Shown piece after piece: positions 1 through 12,200 of a DNA stretch of 64,000 nucleotides. The notes below the pieces were generated by a model. The model saw only the letters and a program-made list of their open reading frames with translations. It did not search any database and had not been told where the DNA came from. Numbering within the stretch: position 1 is the stretch's first letter; every line of letters starts with the position of its first letter. The stretch comes from Neoscytalidium dimidiatum (lineage: Eukaryota > Ascomycota > Dothideomycetes > Botryosphaeriales > Botryosphaeriaceae), in NCBI GenBank assembly GCA_037367355.1, contig CM074698.1, positions 3,658,001 through 3,722,000 on the forward strand, written 5' to 3'. The translations under genes and the position numbers were made by a program.

Positions 1-1
1 G

Positions 2-1981
2 GGCGCCGTGTTCGGCGTGGGCGTGACCGTGTACGTGCCGCGCGGGACGGCGGCGGAGACGGCGCGGCTGATCGAGCGGGAGGGCGCGGAGGTGGTGCGC
101 GTGCCGGGGGATTACGACGACGCGGTGCGGCGCGCGTGGGAGCGGTGCGAGGGGGGCGGCGACGGGGGCGTTCTGGTTCAGGATACCGCGTTCGAGGGGT
201 ACGAGGATGTGCCGAATGTGCGTTGTGTGCGGTTCTAGTCTCTATCTGCTTTTTCTTTCTTTTTCTATTCTTTTTTGTCTGGCGACTGGCGAGCTGATGC
301 GTGTGGTGGAAAACAAAAGCATATCGTCCAGGGCTACACGACCCTTCTCCGCGAAGCGACCTCCCAGCTCCCGCCGGCCTCCCCGCCGCTTACGCATATT
401 GTTGCCCCCGTGGGCGTCGGCTCCTTCGCCCAGGCTGTCGTCGAGTACTTCGCCTCCAGCCCGTCGCATCCGGCCATCATCGCCGTCGAGCCCGATACCG
501 CGGCATGCTTGCACGCCTCCCTCTCCGCTGGGCGGCCTGTGACAGTGCAGACGACATCGACGATCATGGCGGGGCTGAACTGCGGGACCGTGTCGACGAC
601 GGCGTGGCCGCTGCTGAAGGAGGGCGTGTCCGCGGCCGTGACCGTGTCGGATTGGGAGGCGCATGTCGCGTGTCAAGACCTGGCGGACAGCGGTGTTGAC
701 GCGGGGCCGTGTGGCGGTGCGGGACTGGCGGCGCTGAGGGCGTTGACGCATAAGGGGAGGGAGGCGCTTGGATTGGACGAAACGTCTGTTGTCGTGGTGG
801 TGGGGACGGAAGGGCGGAAGGCGTACGACGTGCCGAGGAGAGTGGATATGGATGATGCGGCCGAGATCGCAAAGGCGCTGGTGCAGATCGACTCGGCGAA
901 TCCGATGGCTGGTGGGCCGGGGGAGCGGGCTGTCGTCGAGTGGGTGGCGGCGTGGTTGGCGCATCGGGGCATCGAGGTGCATGTCGTGGAGGAGGTGCTT
1001 GGAAGGCCGTCGGTTGTCGGTGTGGTAAGGGGCACCGGAGGCGGGAAGACCTTGATGTTGAATGGGCACCTGGATACGGTGACGTTGGAGGGCTACGACG
1101 GGGATGCTTTGAGTGGAAAAGTGGAAAGCGGGAAGTTGTTTGGCAGGGGCGCAGCCGATATGAAGGGCGGGCTTGCGGCGGCGATGGTGGCATTGGTGAG
1201 GATCAAGGATGCTGGAGTGAGCGGGGACGTGATTTTTGCAGGGGTCGCGGATGAGGAGAATCTGAGTATTGGGACGGAGCAGCTTTTGAGGGCTGGATGG
1301 AGAGCTGATGCGGCGGTCGTGATGGAGCCGAGCGATGAGGACGTCGTGGTCATGCACAAGGGATTCGTGTGGTTGGAGGTCGATGTCTTGGGGATTGCCT
1401 CTCATGGCTCGCAGCCTGACTTGGGTGTCGATGCCATTTCGAAGGCGGGGTACTTTTTGGTTGAGCTGGACAAGCATTCGAAGGCTCTTCAGGATGGTCC
1501 GAAGCACCCAGCGCTTGGTGCGGGAAACATCCATGCCTCCATAGTCAAGGGAGGAGAGGAGGCGTCTTCTTATCCGGCAAAGTGCACTATTACGATCGAG
1601 AGGCGTACCGTGCCAGGAGAAACCGCTCACAGTGTCCGAGGTGAGGTGGAGACTATTTTGAGGAAGGTATCAGAGGGAGTGTCTGGTTTCCAGTATGACT
1701 TACGGGTCACATTCGAACGATCCCCCTTCGAAATTGACAGGAACCATTCATTCGTCTCTCTGGTTACGAAACACGCCGAAAATGCCACAAGGACGAGACC
1801 GAAGCTTGTTGGAGGGGCGTTCTGGGCAGACTCTGCTCTACTTGCCGATGCAGGAATTCCGGCACTCATCTATGGACCGAAGGGCGATGGTCTTCATGCG
1901 AAGACGGAATGGGTCGACTTGAAGTCGGTTGAATCAGTTGCGCAAGCTTTGACCGATGTGGCACTGGAGTTCTGCAATTAG
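2..1981 (+). CDS. PLP-dependent diaminopropionate ammonia-lyase-like domain fused to M20 metallohydrolase (5' partial)
   Basis: Exons 2-217 and 320-1981; the 102-nt phase-0 intron (GTGCGT...AAAAG, branch CTGAT) restores the family sequence QDTAFEGYEDVPN-HIVQGYTTL. The first half matches diaminopropionate ammonia-lyases of the tryptophan-synthase-beta fold (VAPVGVGSFAQAV, MAGLNCGT, DAGPCGGAGL). The PLP lysine would lie upstream of the window, so the lyase is seen only from its middle onward. After VVVVGTEGR the same open frame continues, at about position 860, into a complete M20 peptidase/deacylase of the ArgE/DapE/CPG2 type: NGHLDT, GRGAADMKGG, ADEEN, MEPSD, SHGSQPD and the final LHAKTE carry the expected metal ligands and catalytic Glu. 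The two domains may act in succession on an N-acylated or peptide-linked diamino acid; that is inference. The true start is not in the window. Confidence 0.87.
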
Positions 1982-2714
1982 ACTAGAAATAGTTTTAGAT
2001 ATGATTTCGAAAATTGGCAACCTTTTTTTCTCGAGAGAAGAGTCAATTCTCGTTCATAAACTATAGCGGCATATCCGATTTCAGCGAGATCGATCAGAGT
2101 ATGAGCAGAGGCTCGGTGACGAATTGCTGAAATGTCAAGCTATAAATTAAGCAAGTCAACGAGAGCGTGCACAATTCTTTAGTGTCAAATTCTCTGTGAG
2201 GAAGTTCATCTAATCGCAAGCGGCGGAATTTCCAGCACCAACTCCATCATTTTGTCGAGGCTTGGGAAAGGCGGAAGTCGATCAGCGATGGAGTTATGGG
2301 ATATTTCCGAAATCCGGTGCCTGCATTACAGTCAGTGGAGATAAGGCAAAAAAGAAGTTTTGACTTCCTTTATACAAGGAGTCTCATTTCTCTCACTATC
2401 GCGCTTGGAGAAGGACGGAGATGGGAGTGTGCTTGGGGTCCCAGACCGTTGCCGGACTCAAGTGAATAATTGAATGGATCCTTTTCCCAACACTGGCTGA
2501 GGGGCTATTTCTGAGACCCAGCGTCAGTTCGGCTACCGTTGGACCTACACTCATTGCATTGGTGAGGATTGAGATTCAGTGCCACGATGTGTCGGACCGC
2601 GTTTCCACCCCGCAGCCCAGCCAGACCCCTGCCAAAATTTCTGCCGTAGGGCTGGGCTGAACCAACACCATCTCCCCCACCAACTCTGTCTTTACCTCTC
2701 TCCAACAACATGCC
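1982..2714. other. Intergenic, no gene seen
   Basis: This stretch separates the fusion gene from TAD3, both on the plus strand. The sequence just before the TAD3 start is pyrimidine-rich, as in fungal leaders. I see no coding frame with family similarity. Confidence 0.5.
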
Positions 2715-4140
2715 ATGAGCACGCCTCGCAGCGCCGCCGTAGACGGCAATCCGCACGATGCGGTCCTGCAGGAACTTGGAATCACGCCCCTCCGCGGATA
2801 CCTCTCGCCGCTGAAGACCAAAGGCGAGATCCGCGCCAGTAACGAGCTGAGTACGTCATTGCCATTCGTTCCCATCCAACCTTCATACGTCTTCCCTAAC
2901 AACATCCCGCACAGTCGACGTCTACGTCGTCGAGCTCCCCGCCCGCTCCGCCAACGCCGTCCTCAACATCCTCCGCAGCGCCCTCCCACCCGCAGACCCC
3001 AACACCGACATCCAACACCTGCGCCGGGTCATCAAGCCCTCCTTCCTCCCGGCCCCCGCCCTCGCCCTCCTCGCACCCACCCGCGTCACCGCGCCCCCGT
3101 CGCACGGCGAAACGCGCCTCCTCCTCATCTGCCCAACAACCCAAATCCCGCAGTCCGACCTCGCAGCCCTGCTCTCCGCGCACCCGCCCTTCAAGGCACC
3201 CTCTCCCGCGCCCTCCACCGAACCAAACGCCGAGGATGCACCAACGAAGCCGCGCAGCGCCGCCGAAGCAGAGCCCTTCCCCTTGACGATCCACGCCCTC
3301 CCCGTGCCCGCCCTCGCGCCCACGTCGGCCGAGCAGGCGGACGCTTGGACCCGCACGCGCTGGCCCGTCGCGTACAAGCACACGAACCCGTTCGGGCCGC
3401 ACCCGGCGCTGGTGGCGCGCGCGGCGGCGGAAGTCGCGGCCGGCGCGGGCGCGTGGCTGGCGCTGGCGGAGCGCGCCGCGCGGGAAGCGGTGCAGCAGCA
3501 GCAGCAGGGGATGGGGGCGGCGGTGGGCGCGGTCGTCGTGGAGAGGCGGCTGGATGCGAACGGGCGGGCGGTGATGGCCGGGCGGTGCGTGAGCGTGGCG
3601 GGGGATGGCCGGGCGTGCGGCGTGGTCGGTGGTGCGGGCGGGAACGTCATGGCGCACGCGGCGATGCGGGCGATTGGCATGGTCGGGCTGAAGAGGGTGC
3701 GGCTGGAAGAGGCGGCCGGGAGGGCGGCGTTGGCTGCGAAGGGCGCGGATGATGGGCGGCCGTCTCGTGCTTGCTGCGATCCTGTCACGTCGGTCTTTGC
3801 GGTCGAACCGCGCACCCCGCTTGAGGAGGAATTCTTCGAAAGGGACGATAATCTTGCGCCGAATGGGTATTTGTGCGTGGATTTGGAGATTTATCTTACG
3901 CACGAGCCGTGCGTCATGTGCGCGATGGCTATCCTGCATTCGAGGTTCAATCGCGTCGTCTTTACGAAGAGGATGCCGAGGTCGGGGGGGCTGACGGCGG
4001 ATGAACAAGGCTTGGGCCATGGCTTGTTCTGGCGCCCGGCGGAGCTGAACTGGAAATTCTTGTGCTGGGAGTTTGTTAGGGAAGAGGACGAAGGGGATAG
4101 GGAGGGGGCGTTGGTAGTGGGGGAAGAAGTGAATGCTTGA
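2715..4140 (+). CDS. TAD3: tRNA-specific adenosine deaminase subunit TAD3 (ADAT3-like)
   Basis: Exons 2715-2850 and 2915-4140, with a 64-nt phase-1 intron (GTACGT, branch CTAAC, ACAG) joining NEL to IDVYVVELPA. The protein is 453 aa. Tad3 is the non-catalytic partner of Tad2 in the deaminase that makes inosine at wobble position 34 of tRNAs. The C-terminal half is a cytidine/deoxycytidylate deaminase fold: zinc-binding His in MAHAAMRAI (about residue 292) and the paired Cys in EPCVMCAMAI (about 376-379). The proton-shuttling Glu of HAE is replaced, here by Ala, as expected for the inactive subunit (yeast Tad3 has Val). The N-terminal 250 residues are Ala/Pro-rich and family-specific. The first ATG after a CT-rich leader is chosen. 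The 3' end converges on the selenoprotein O gene 285 nt away. Confidence 0.9.
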
Positions 4141-4425
4141 GAACCTCTCAGCAGATTCTCTGAGAGTAATTGCTGGAGAAATGAACTGACCCTGCCCAGA
4201 ACGAGAAACTATCAATTAGAGAAAACGTCTTTAGTGGAGCTAGACACAGCGCGTTGTTGATAAATGTTCAGTGCAGAATTATAGCTGCGTATGCATAACA
4301 AGAGTTGTAGATTCATTACAAGAGACATGCAAACCGGGTATCCCTTCCGTCACAGCCAAAGACTTATTCTATCCCTTTTCCGCCTTGTCCTGAGCCTGCT
4401 CATCTCAAGCTTTCTTCAGCTCCAC

Positions 4426-6410
4426 CTATGAACTACAGCTACACTGCATTGCTCTGTTGAACTTGGGCGGATCCGCACAGAAACGCTCCTCATCTTTCTC
4501 ATCCAAGCCCCACTTCTCCTGGAAAGGATTCAGCGTCATGTTCATGACCGTCTTCAGCACGTCCCGCTCCTGCTTGTGCTCGACGCGATCGATGAGCTCA
4601 TCGAGTACCCAGCCCTTGGGCACAAACTGCAAGATAGTCAGCATCCATCCATCCTGCCACTATTCGGGGACCATGCGCAGATACTGACCTTAGGATTCAC
4701 GCTCTTCATCGCTGCAATTCGTTCATCGTCCTTTCCCTCTCCCCAATCCTCGAGCACTCTCTGCTGCCAGCTCTCCAGCCACTTGGCGATGCGCTGCCGG
4801 GCGGCGTCCTCGCCGCCAGCGACGCCATCGTCGTGGAAGAAGCGCTCCGCAAGCTTCTCGCGCTGCTCGCCCGTCTCGAGCTCCGCCGTCCTCAATTCGC
4901 TAAGCCGGCGGAACGACTGGTTGAAGTCAAGCTCATGCGCCTCCATCAGGTCAAGCCACTCCGAAAACAGCTTGTCGAAGTCCTCTTGTTTCTGCGTCTT
5001 CAGGCCCAAGCGGGCCGTCATGAGGCGCTTGTACTCATCGATGAACACGGCCTTGTACTCCTCGCCGGTCTGGTCGATGGCATGCTCCGCGCGCTTGATC
5101 AGCTCGTCGGCCCAGTTCTCGCGGACGCCCTTGCTGACGAACTCGTCGTCCTCGACGCGGTCGCCGGCGCCGAGCAGCTCGCCGAGCGCCTCGCCCAGGC
5201 GCACGAGGTTCCACCAGATGATGGTGGGCTGGTTGCGGTAGCTGTAGCGCAGCATGTGGTCGTCGTGGTTGGGCGTGTAGGCCGGGTCGAAGTTGTCCAT
5301 GAAGGCGAAGGGCCCGTAGTCCATGCTCAGGCCCAGGATCGACGTGTTGTCCGTGTTGAGCACCCCGTTCATGAAGCCGTACGCCTGCCACGCCGCGACC
5401 GTGGCGGCGTTCCTGCGCGCGATTTCGCGGTACAGGCGCACGAAGCGGTTCTCTGCCGCCTCGCCCGTGCCTTCGATGGCGTCCTTGGCGATGCCGCGGG
5501 TCACGTTGATGCGGTCTTCAGACGGATCGGGGAGTTTGCCGGGCAGGTTCTCCCACCCGCCGTAGACGTGCTCGGCGACGTACGTGGCCAGGTCGCGCAG
5601 AAGCTTGCGCTCGCCTCGCGCGCGCAGGAGGTCGAAGGTGCCTAGCCGGACCCAGGTCTGAGCGAAGCGCGCGACAATGGCGCCAGGTTCCATGCGCTCA
5701 CGGAACACCTTGGAGCGGGGGCAGAGAACCAGGGAGAGAGCGCGCGTGGTTGGGATCTTAAGCGCATTCAGGTATTCCGAGACTACGAACTCACGGATAC
5801 TGGACCGTAGCACCGCTTTGCCGTCCGCGAAGCGCGAGTATGGTGTTTTCCCTGCGCCCTTGAGCTGTAGCTCGTAGCGTGTGCCGGTGTTCGGGTTTGT
5901 GGTCTCGAAGAGGGAGATGGCACGCCCGTCGCCTAGTTGGCCTGCCCATTGGCCGAATTGGAAGCCGCCGTAGCATTGCGCCCATGGGTAGATGCCTTCG
6001 CCTGTTGATTCGTCCCAAGATATGATCTCATTGCCGGCGAGCGCGTGTACGAATTCAGGGTCTTTGACGGCATCGGGGGAGAGCGCGAGGTCTCGCAGCG
6101 CGGCGTCGCTGACAGCGAGGAGCTCTGGGGCCAATGTGGGCTCCGGTCGGACGTAGGTATACAACGCTCCTTTGACCATGCGAGGCCCAAGTGATTCGCG
6201 TGGTGCATTGTGGGAGTCCTTGGGCGTCTCGAACGCAGGGTCAGATGGAAGATTAGAGGTGAATACGTTAGACTTCGGGAGATCGCGAAGAGAGTTGAAT
6301 ATTTGGGAATTGTTCCTTGCGCCGTTGGCGCCGTTGCTGAGATGAGCCGCCATTTGGAAGAGTCGCGAGCGTGGTGCTTGAGGGCGGGCGCGGAGAGCGG
6401 CGGAGAGCAT
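4426..6410 (-). CDS. FMP40: Selenoprotein O / YdiU family protein AMPylase, Cys form
   Basis: Exons 6410-4689 and 4626-4426 with a 62-nt phase-0 intron (GTCAGT...TTGCAG) joining VNPK to FVPKGW; 640 aa. SelO proteins have a pseudokinase fold that binds ATP inverted and transfers AMP to Ser/Thr/Tyr of partner proteins; yeast Fmp40 acts in mitochondria in redox control. Visible signatures: YPWAQCYGGFQFGQWAGQLG, the nucleotide-binding LQLKGAGKTPYSRFADGKA, REFVVSEYLNAL, and the metal-site pair NTDNTSI and DYGPFAFMD. The protein ends C-S-C-S-S, where vertebrate SelO has selenocysteine at the third position from the end; here that codon is TGT. The N-terminus (MLSAALRARPQAPRSRLFQM) is Arg-rich without acidic residues, as in mitochondrial presequences; Met20 is an alternative start. 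Confidence 0.94.
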
Positions 6411-7084
6411 ATACGGTGGGGTGGGCGGAAAAGAAATGGTGGAGATGCGGGAATGCTGAATACGGAGAGGCAGCTTTAGGGCGGATGTGATAAAATAATG
6501 CGGCTCGGCGGGCGTACGGAGGAGGGATAATACAAATACAGATTCGCCATTTGATGTTTGCTGTTTTGCTGCGTCATCAGCACGTTCGAGGCGGCGAAAG
6601 GGTCGAAGCTAGCAGTTTGCCGCGGTCGCTAATCCTTGCCGGCCGATTCATCAGCGCGGGGAAAGGATATCGCCGGACCGCCGTCGCTGAAAGTAGATTT
6701 CCTGGAGCAAGGCTCTGACTCTGGTCTTTTCGCTATCTAAGATGTAGATCAAGCTCGAATGCCAGGAATCCCAAAATCTTGTCCTCGCTCTGTATGCTTC
6801 GGCAATTACTCTTTCGCAGCCGAGGGAGCGGCCACGATTTCCCGGGGTTCCTAATGTCGTCATGGCGAAGGCGGTAAGTGGCAGAATGGCAGGCACGGTT
6901 GGCTTTGGTCCGCGCCATCACCGAGACCAGACCTTCCTCTCTAACGTCGTACACCTCGCTGTGGGGTGTGCTGGAGACGGTCCTCGATATACGCTAACCT
7001 GCTCGTCATTTTGACGTGCTTTTCTCCCAACTCATTTTCAAAACACTTCTCGGATCTTCGTGTCGCGCCGCCAACCGGTCTGTC
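6411..7084. promoter_or_regulatory. Divergent intergenic region between selenoprotein O and DCAF4-like genes
   Basis: The two flanking genes are transcribed away from this 674-nt stretch, so both promoters should lie here. Small open frames inside have no family features. No clear TATA box was recognised. Confidence 0.45.
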
Positions 7085-8607
7085 ATGGATCCTCCAGAAC
7101 TGCCGGGATTCTACTACGGTACGAATACACCGTGCTCCAACTTCTTCATTCGGTGTTAATGACAAAACAGGGTTACAGACCGGGAGAGGAAGAAATACTT
7201 CAAAATCCAACAGAGTCACAAGCTTCCGGTTGGTGCGAAATACTCTACGACTGCCGTGAGACAGGAGCAGGCTGAGACAAATGTAGGTGAGGCTCTTCTG
7301 TTACGAGCATCTGGACTGACTACTACAAGAAACGCAAGCGCGAGGAAGAGCACGAGAGCCGGGTCCGCACGCAAACAGTCAAGCGTTCTGCCGTCTTGCC
7401 ACACCCCGGCGCATGGAATCTGAAGCTCGAAGTCCACGGCCTTAGGGCTGATCCAAGCGCTCACGCGAAGGCCCTAGCAAGTGGTTTCGAAGCCAGCATC
7501 GTCGTAGACCCACAAGTCCAATGGGGTGCTGAAACTTCTCGTGAACTCGCGGTCAGGTGTTTCGACTACGATGCTGAGACCAGGACGCTCATCACTGGTG
7601 TCGAGGACAGACATCACATGCTGCTGAGCACATTCGTCGATCCGAACCTTACCAACAGAAGAGTCGTACCTAAATGGCATCAGCGAGATTTCCAGGTCAT
7701 GACTTCCACAATCAGCTCTGTGCACATCACACCTCACCGCAAGGTTGTTGTTACAACCCGCGGCTCAAGTACTCCAGCAGAGATACAGATATCATCGCTG
7801 CGCCACCAGGAATCTATTTATGATCGTGTGTACATGGATGCCACCGTCAGCATGAGGCCCAACACTCATACGACTATCTTCACGAGCGCTCCCAATCCAT
7901 TCGTTTCTGGTCCGGAAATCATTGCTGTAGGCACACTGGGCTCAGTCATTCGCTTGGAAGAAGGCAACTTCGGATGGACTGGTACGATAGCTTTTGTGAA
8001 GGGAGCAAAGAAGAGACCCGACGCGGCTCTGTCCCTGGAATGGACGGGTCCCCATTCTCTCTCCGCCGGATTCCGTTCGGGAGACATTGAGCTCTACGAC
8101 ACTAGGAGTAGAGGCCACAAAACACGCTTGCAACACTTGTCTTCAGTCATAGGCATTAAGCGGGGGGAGCGCGAGACGCAGCTTGTTGCTGCAGGCCTGA
8201 AGAACACAATGTGCCTTTATGACTTGCGCATGATTAAAAACTACAATTCAACCCAGTAAGTCGTCAAATTGGGGAGAGGTACGGCACTAAGCTAATGCGC
8301 AAAAAGGCCGGTGTTTCGATTTAAGGACTACGAAAACGCGTACACGGAAGCATCTGGGTTCGATGTTCATCAGCTATCCGGGCTTGTTGCTGCAGCACAA
8401 GAGAACGGATACGTGCAGCTTTATTCGCTGAAAGATGGGTCTAAGATAAGGCGGCTGCGGGCGCCCGGCTTATACGGCTCAGGATATGATCCAAAATCCC
8501 GGTCCAGGGTGTCATGTCTCAGGTTCGTTGAGGAAGTCATTGGTGCAGACAAGGGAAGGACGAAGCTTCTGGGGAGCATCAATGCAAAGGTGATGCAGTT
8601 TGCATAG
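7085..8607 (+). CDS. DCAF4-like WD40-repeat protein
   Basis: Four exons, 7085-7118, 7179-7282, 7330-8255 and 8307-8607, with introns of 60, 47 and 51 nt; 454 aa. The spliced N-terminus MDPPELPGFYYDRERKKYF resembles the LPGFYYDPEK-RYF signature that opens DCAF4/WDR21 proteins, substrate receptors of CUL4-DDB1 ubiquitin ligases. The rest is a WD40-type propeller with weak repeats (SSVHITPHRKVVVTT, ALSLEWTGPHSLSAGF with RSGDIELYDTRS, LVAAGLKNTMCLYDLR, LVAAAQENGYVQLYSL). The acceptor after GGTTACAG is preferred over the one 7 nt upstream because it keeps frame and yields YYDRERKK. A role in CRL4 ubiquitination is inferred from the family resemblance only. Confidence 0.85.
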
Positions 8608-9208
8608 GGTTCAAGAGGGCGTTAGCGCTTGCATGGTAGAGGTCATAGTAGACTGGCTCTGCGGGCGGAGGGCTTGGCAGTTAGGCGGCGGTGTAGGCAG
8701 TAATTGGCAAACATCTCTTTCCCGGAAATCTTGAGCGAATTACAGCAGGCGAGATTGGATGTGCGGAGGCATGATGCGAGACTGCATGCGCAAAGGTGGA
8801 AGCGCCGATAGCTTCCCGTTTGAGCGATGGAGCTGCGCTGCTGGCGAAGCGACGAACGTGATGGAACGTGTCGAGGCCGCTCTCAGCAGGCCCACCCGCA
8901 GCAGCGACGGGAGCGGGCGGGTTCAATGCGCACAGAAAAGCGTGTTCCATCAAGCGCGAGACGGGCCGCGCAAGCTGTGCTGCAGCAGTGGGCGAGGGTG
9001 TGAGCCGGGCAGCAGCGTCGGCGCCGAAGCGGTCAATTGGGCGCCTGTCTTGTTCAGATTCGCTGAGCTTCGGGTAAATCTCCCACTGGGCCCGTGCACA
9101 TTTCTATCATCATCATCTGCTGCAGCTCTCCGCCACCGACTCCGACTCGCACACCACCCTCTTTGTCGTCAATTCTCTTCGCTGCCGCACAGCTGCGGGC
9201 ATCTCGCC
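8608..9208. other. Intergenic / 5' leader upstream of the EDC4-like gene
   Basis: An open frame continues upstream of the chosen EDC4-like start to 8759, but it is Cys/Arg-rich and includes a CT-rich leader-like segment at about 9100-9200. It is more likely promoter and 5' UTR than protein. Confidence 0.5.
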
Positions 9209-12200
9209 ATGGCGGACCTGCAGGAGCTCTTCGCCAGGCTGAAAAGCCCTTCGAACCCTGCAAGCTCGCCCGCCGCGTCGCAGTCCAGCGCCAACGCAAA
9301 CACCTACCACCACCCGACCGTCTCGTCGCCCGTCTTCTCACCCCAGCCTGCCGGCCCGCAGCCTCACCACGCTTCTGCCATCGTGAGCCCGAACACCTCA
9401 GCCATGGGCACTCCTGCTCCCGAGGCGTCAAGCTCCGACCGCACCGCCAGTCTGCTGAACCTGCTGAAATTCAACCAGCCGACCGCCCCGGCGCCTCAAG
9501 CCCACGACACGGGGGCCGAGCGTCGTCCGTCCAACAATACCTTCCAGCAGGAGAACAACCAGCCTCAGCAGCCCACCCACAGCCGTGGCATCTCTGCCTC
9601 GGATCTGGTGGCCTCGTTCATGCGGAAGCCTCAGTCGCCTGCTGCCATCGCCCAGCCGGCGCCTACCAAGCCCGACTACCGCCCGGACACGGCGTCAACC
9701 GCCCAAAATCCGCAGGACTTGCTGCTCAGGCTTCTCAACCATCCCAAGCCTCCACAGAGCGACACGCCAGCCCAGCCTCCGCAGAACGTTGAAAAAGATG
9801 TTCCGGAGGCCAAGGTCGACGACCTCGCTCAGGATCTTGCCGATGCGAGGCTTGAGAGTGCTAGTTCCCCAGCTGAAAAGCAAGCTATGCCGCCCATGCA
9901 CGCATTCGGCAGCGGCTCGCAGCCACCTGCTGCTGAGTCGTCCACCGGTGCTCCCAGAAACCCGCTGTTCACCTACGTCAACCCCTTTGAGCAGCTGTCC
10001 GCCTCGTCGCCTCGCAACCGCACGCCGAAGCCTGAAGGTCGCTCCGGTGCCAACACTCCGAAGGTTGAGATTCTCAAGCACGGTCGCGAGAGCTCGCCAA
10101 ATCCCGGTCCTGCTACAAAGACACGCAAGCTTTCTGGTGCTGGTTCCGCCAGTCCTGCGCGCGAGCCTGAGACGGTAGCCGAGGCTGTTGCAGAGGTCGG
10201 CCAGACTGTTGACAAGCAGGTTGAGGAAGCTCTTGCTAGCGTCGACAAAGAAATCAAAGATGCCAATGGCAACCAGCCGACCGAGAACTTTGACCAAAAG
10301 GAATTGGAGAAGGCTGTCCACGATGTCGCCCAGGATGCCAAGGAGCAACTCGAGGACAAGGAAACGCGTCGCGAGTTCGAAGCCAGCATGCCCAAGGAAT
10401 TGGCTAAGGCGATTGAGGACGTCGTTGAGGATGTCGCTCAAGAGAAGGTTGCTGACAGCTGGGAGAGCGCTGAGGACAGTCCTGGAAAGGATGACAATGC
10501 TGTCGTTGTCTTCAACTTCCCTATGAGGCCCTTCGTTTCCATTGAGCTTAAGACGCTCAAGGAGCCGCCGGCTCCCCTCCGTCAGGACAACATTATGGAC
10601 ATTGCCCGCTTGAAGAAGGACTTCGACCAGATCGACCGTAACCTGGTCACCGTTTCGAAGACCTTCATTGCTTATGCTCTGTCTAAGCATGGAGGTTTCC
10701 GCCTTATTCGCCAGGACACTGGCAAGTACAAGCAGGTGTTCAACACCACCAAGGAACGCATCTTCAACCTGCAGCTATGCACTGGTCCGCCGCTGTCGAC
10801 TTCGCATGAGCCGGAGACCGTCCTCGCTACCGGTGTCGATGGCTCCGTCTTTTGGACCACTGTTTCCGGCCATAGCGACACTTATGGCGAGGAGAACCTT
10901 GAAGACCAGGGCTTCATGTTCCCTCCTGTCCCTGCTCAGGACGACAACACTTCTGGTGGCCAGCTCAAGACTCGTGCTAAGAAGAGCTCTCGCCACCCCG
11001 AGTTCTTCGGCATCGGTCGCGGCAAGTCCATCTACCTTGTTTGGCCTCACAGCGCTCGCCAGCCTGAGTACACCGACCCCAAGACTCGTGTCTGCGACAG
11101 CGAGAAATATCTTCATCACCGTTGCCTGAGAATCGTCACCGGCAAGGCTGGCAAGGATTTTGCTTTCAGCGAGGATGATACTGTCATTGCTTCCCTGGAC
11201 AAGGCTGGAAGGCTGAGGTTCTGGGACATTCGCGAGTTGATTGCTGAGGGCTCCGGTACCCACGCGGGACGCATTCCCGCAAAGGAAGTCCGCAACCCCA
11301 TAATGCAGCTCAACACCGTTGCTGCCGGTGACAAGTCCTGGCCTACCTCTGTTCTCTTCCTCGACAAGGAGCGCCCTTGCGCGAAGGGGATTGCTTTGAG
11401 ATACCTCATTGTTGGTCTCAAGCAGAACCACACTCTTCAACTGTGGGATCTTGGACTTCAAAAGCCGGTTCAGGAGATTAATTTCCCGCATGAGAACGAG
11501 TCGGATGCCATCTGCAGCGTTGCGTACCACCCCAGGACAGGCATTTTGGCTGTCGGACACCCTACTAGGAACTCCATCTACTTCATCCACCTGTCTGCTC
11601 CAAGGTACAACCTCCCTGCCATGTCCCAGGCCAAGTACATCAGCCGCTTGGCGGATAAGGATTCCGATCTTCCCAGGCCTGAGTCGACTGCCATCATGAG
11701 TGGTATCCGGGAATACTCTTTTGCTTCGAAGGGCCAGTTGCGTAGCTTGGAAATGCTGCAAGAGCCCGCCGCTTCGCCAGAGAGCTATGGTCCCGATGAA
11801 GCTCCTCTCTTCGAACTTTACGTCATGCACTCCAAAGGCGTTACTTGCCTAGGTGTCAGAAAGGAGGATCTCGGCTGGAGCAAGGAAAGCAAGGTGCTTC
11901 ATCCAGTCGATGCCGAGTCCAATGGCAACATCAACATCAACCCGATTCGCTTGTTGGCCCTGACTGAAGGAACCAGCACGACTGAATCCTCGGCAAACGG
12001 CGAGGCGCAGCAGAGCACTCAGATCAGCCGCTCTCGTGCGACTCCCAGGGAGGTTGTCAAGAAAGAACCGGCTAGCAGCAGGTCCCGCGCAACTTCACAG
12101 GCGCCAGAGACTGCATCTATGATCGCCTCAACGCTCGAGAGAGTTGAGAACCAGCAAGACGCTGCTAGAGCTGCCATTATCAACGGCGGCGAGAAGGCCG

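Noticed and set aside
242..1630. 462-codon minus-strand open frame opposite the fusion gene
   Set aside because: Composition is a mirror of the GC-rich coding strand; the plus strand has clear domain motifs.
2896..4215. 439-codon minus-strand frame opposite TAD3
   Set aside because: Pro/Arg/Gly-rich shadow of a real gene with deaminase motifs.
8759..9208. In-frame N-terminal extension of the EDC4-like protein
   Set aside because: Not protein-like, includes a CT-rich leader, and the conserved start MADLQELF follows.
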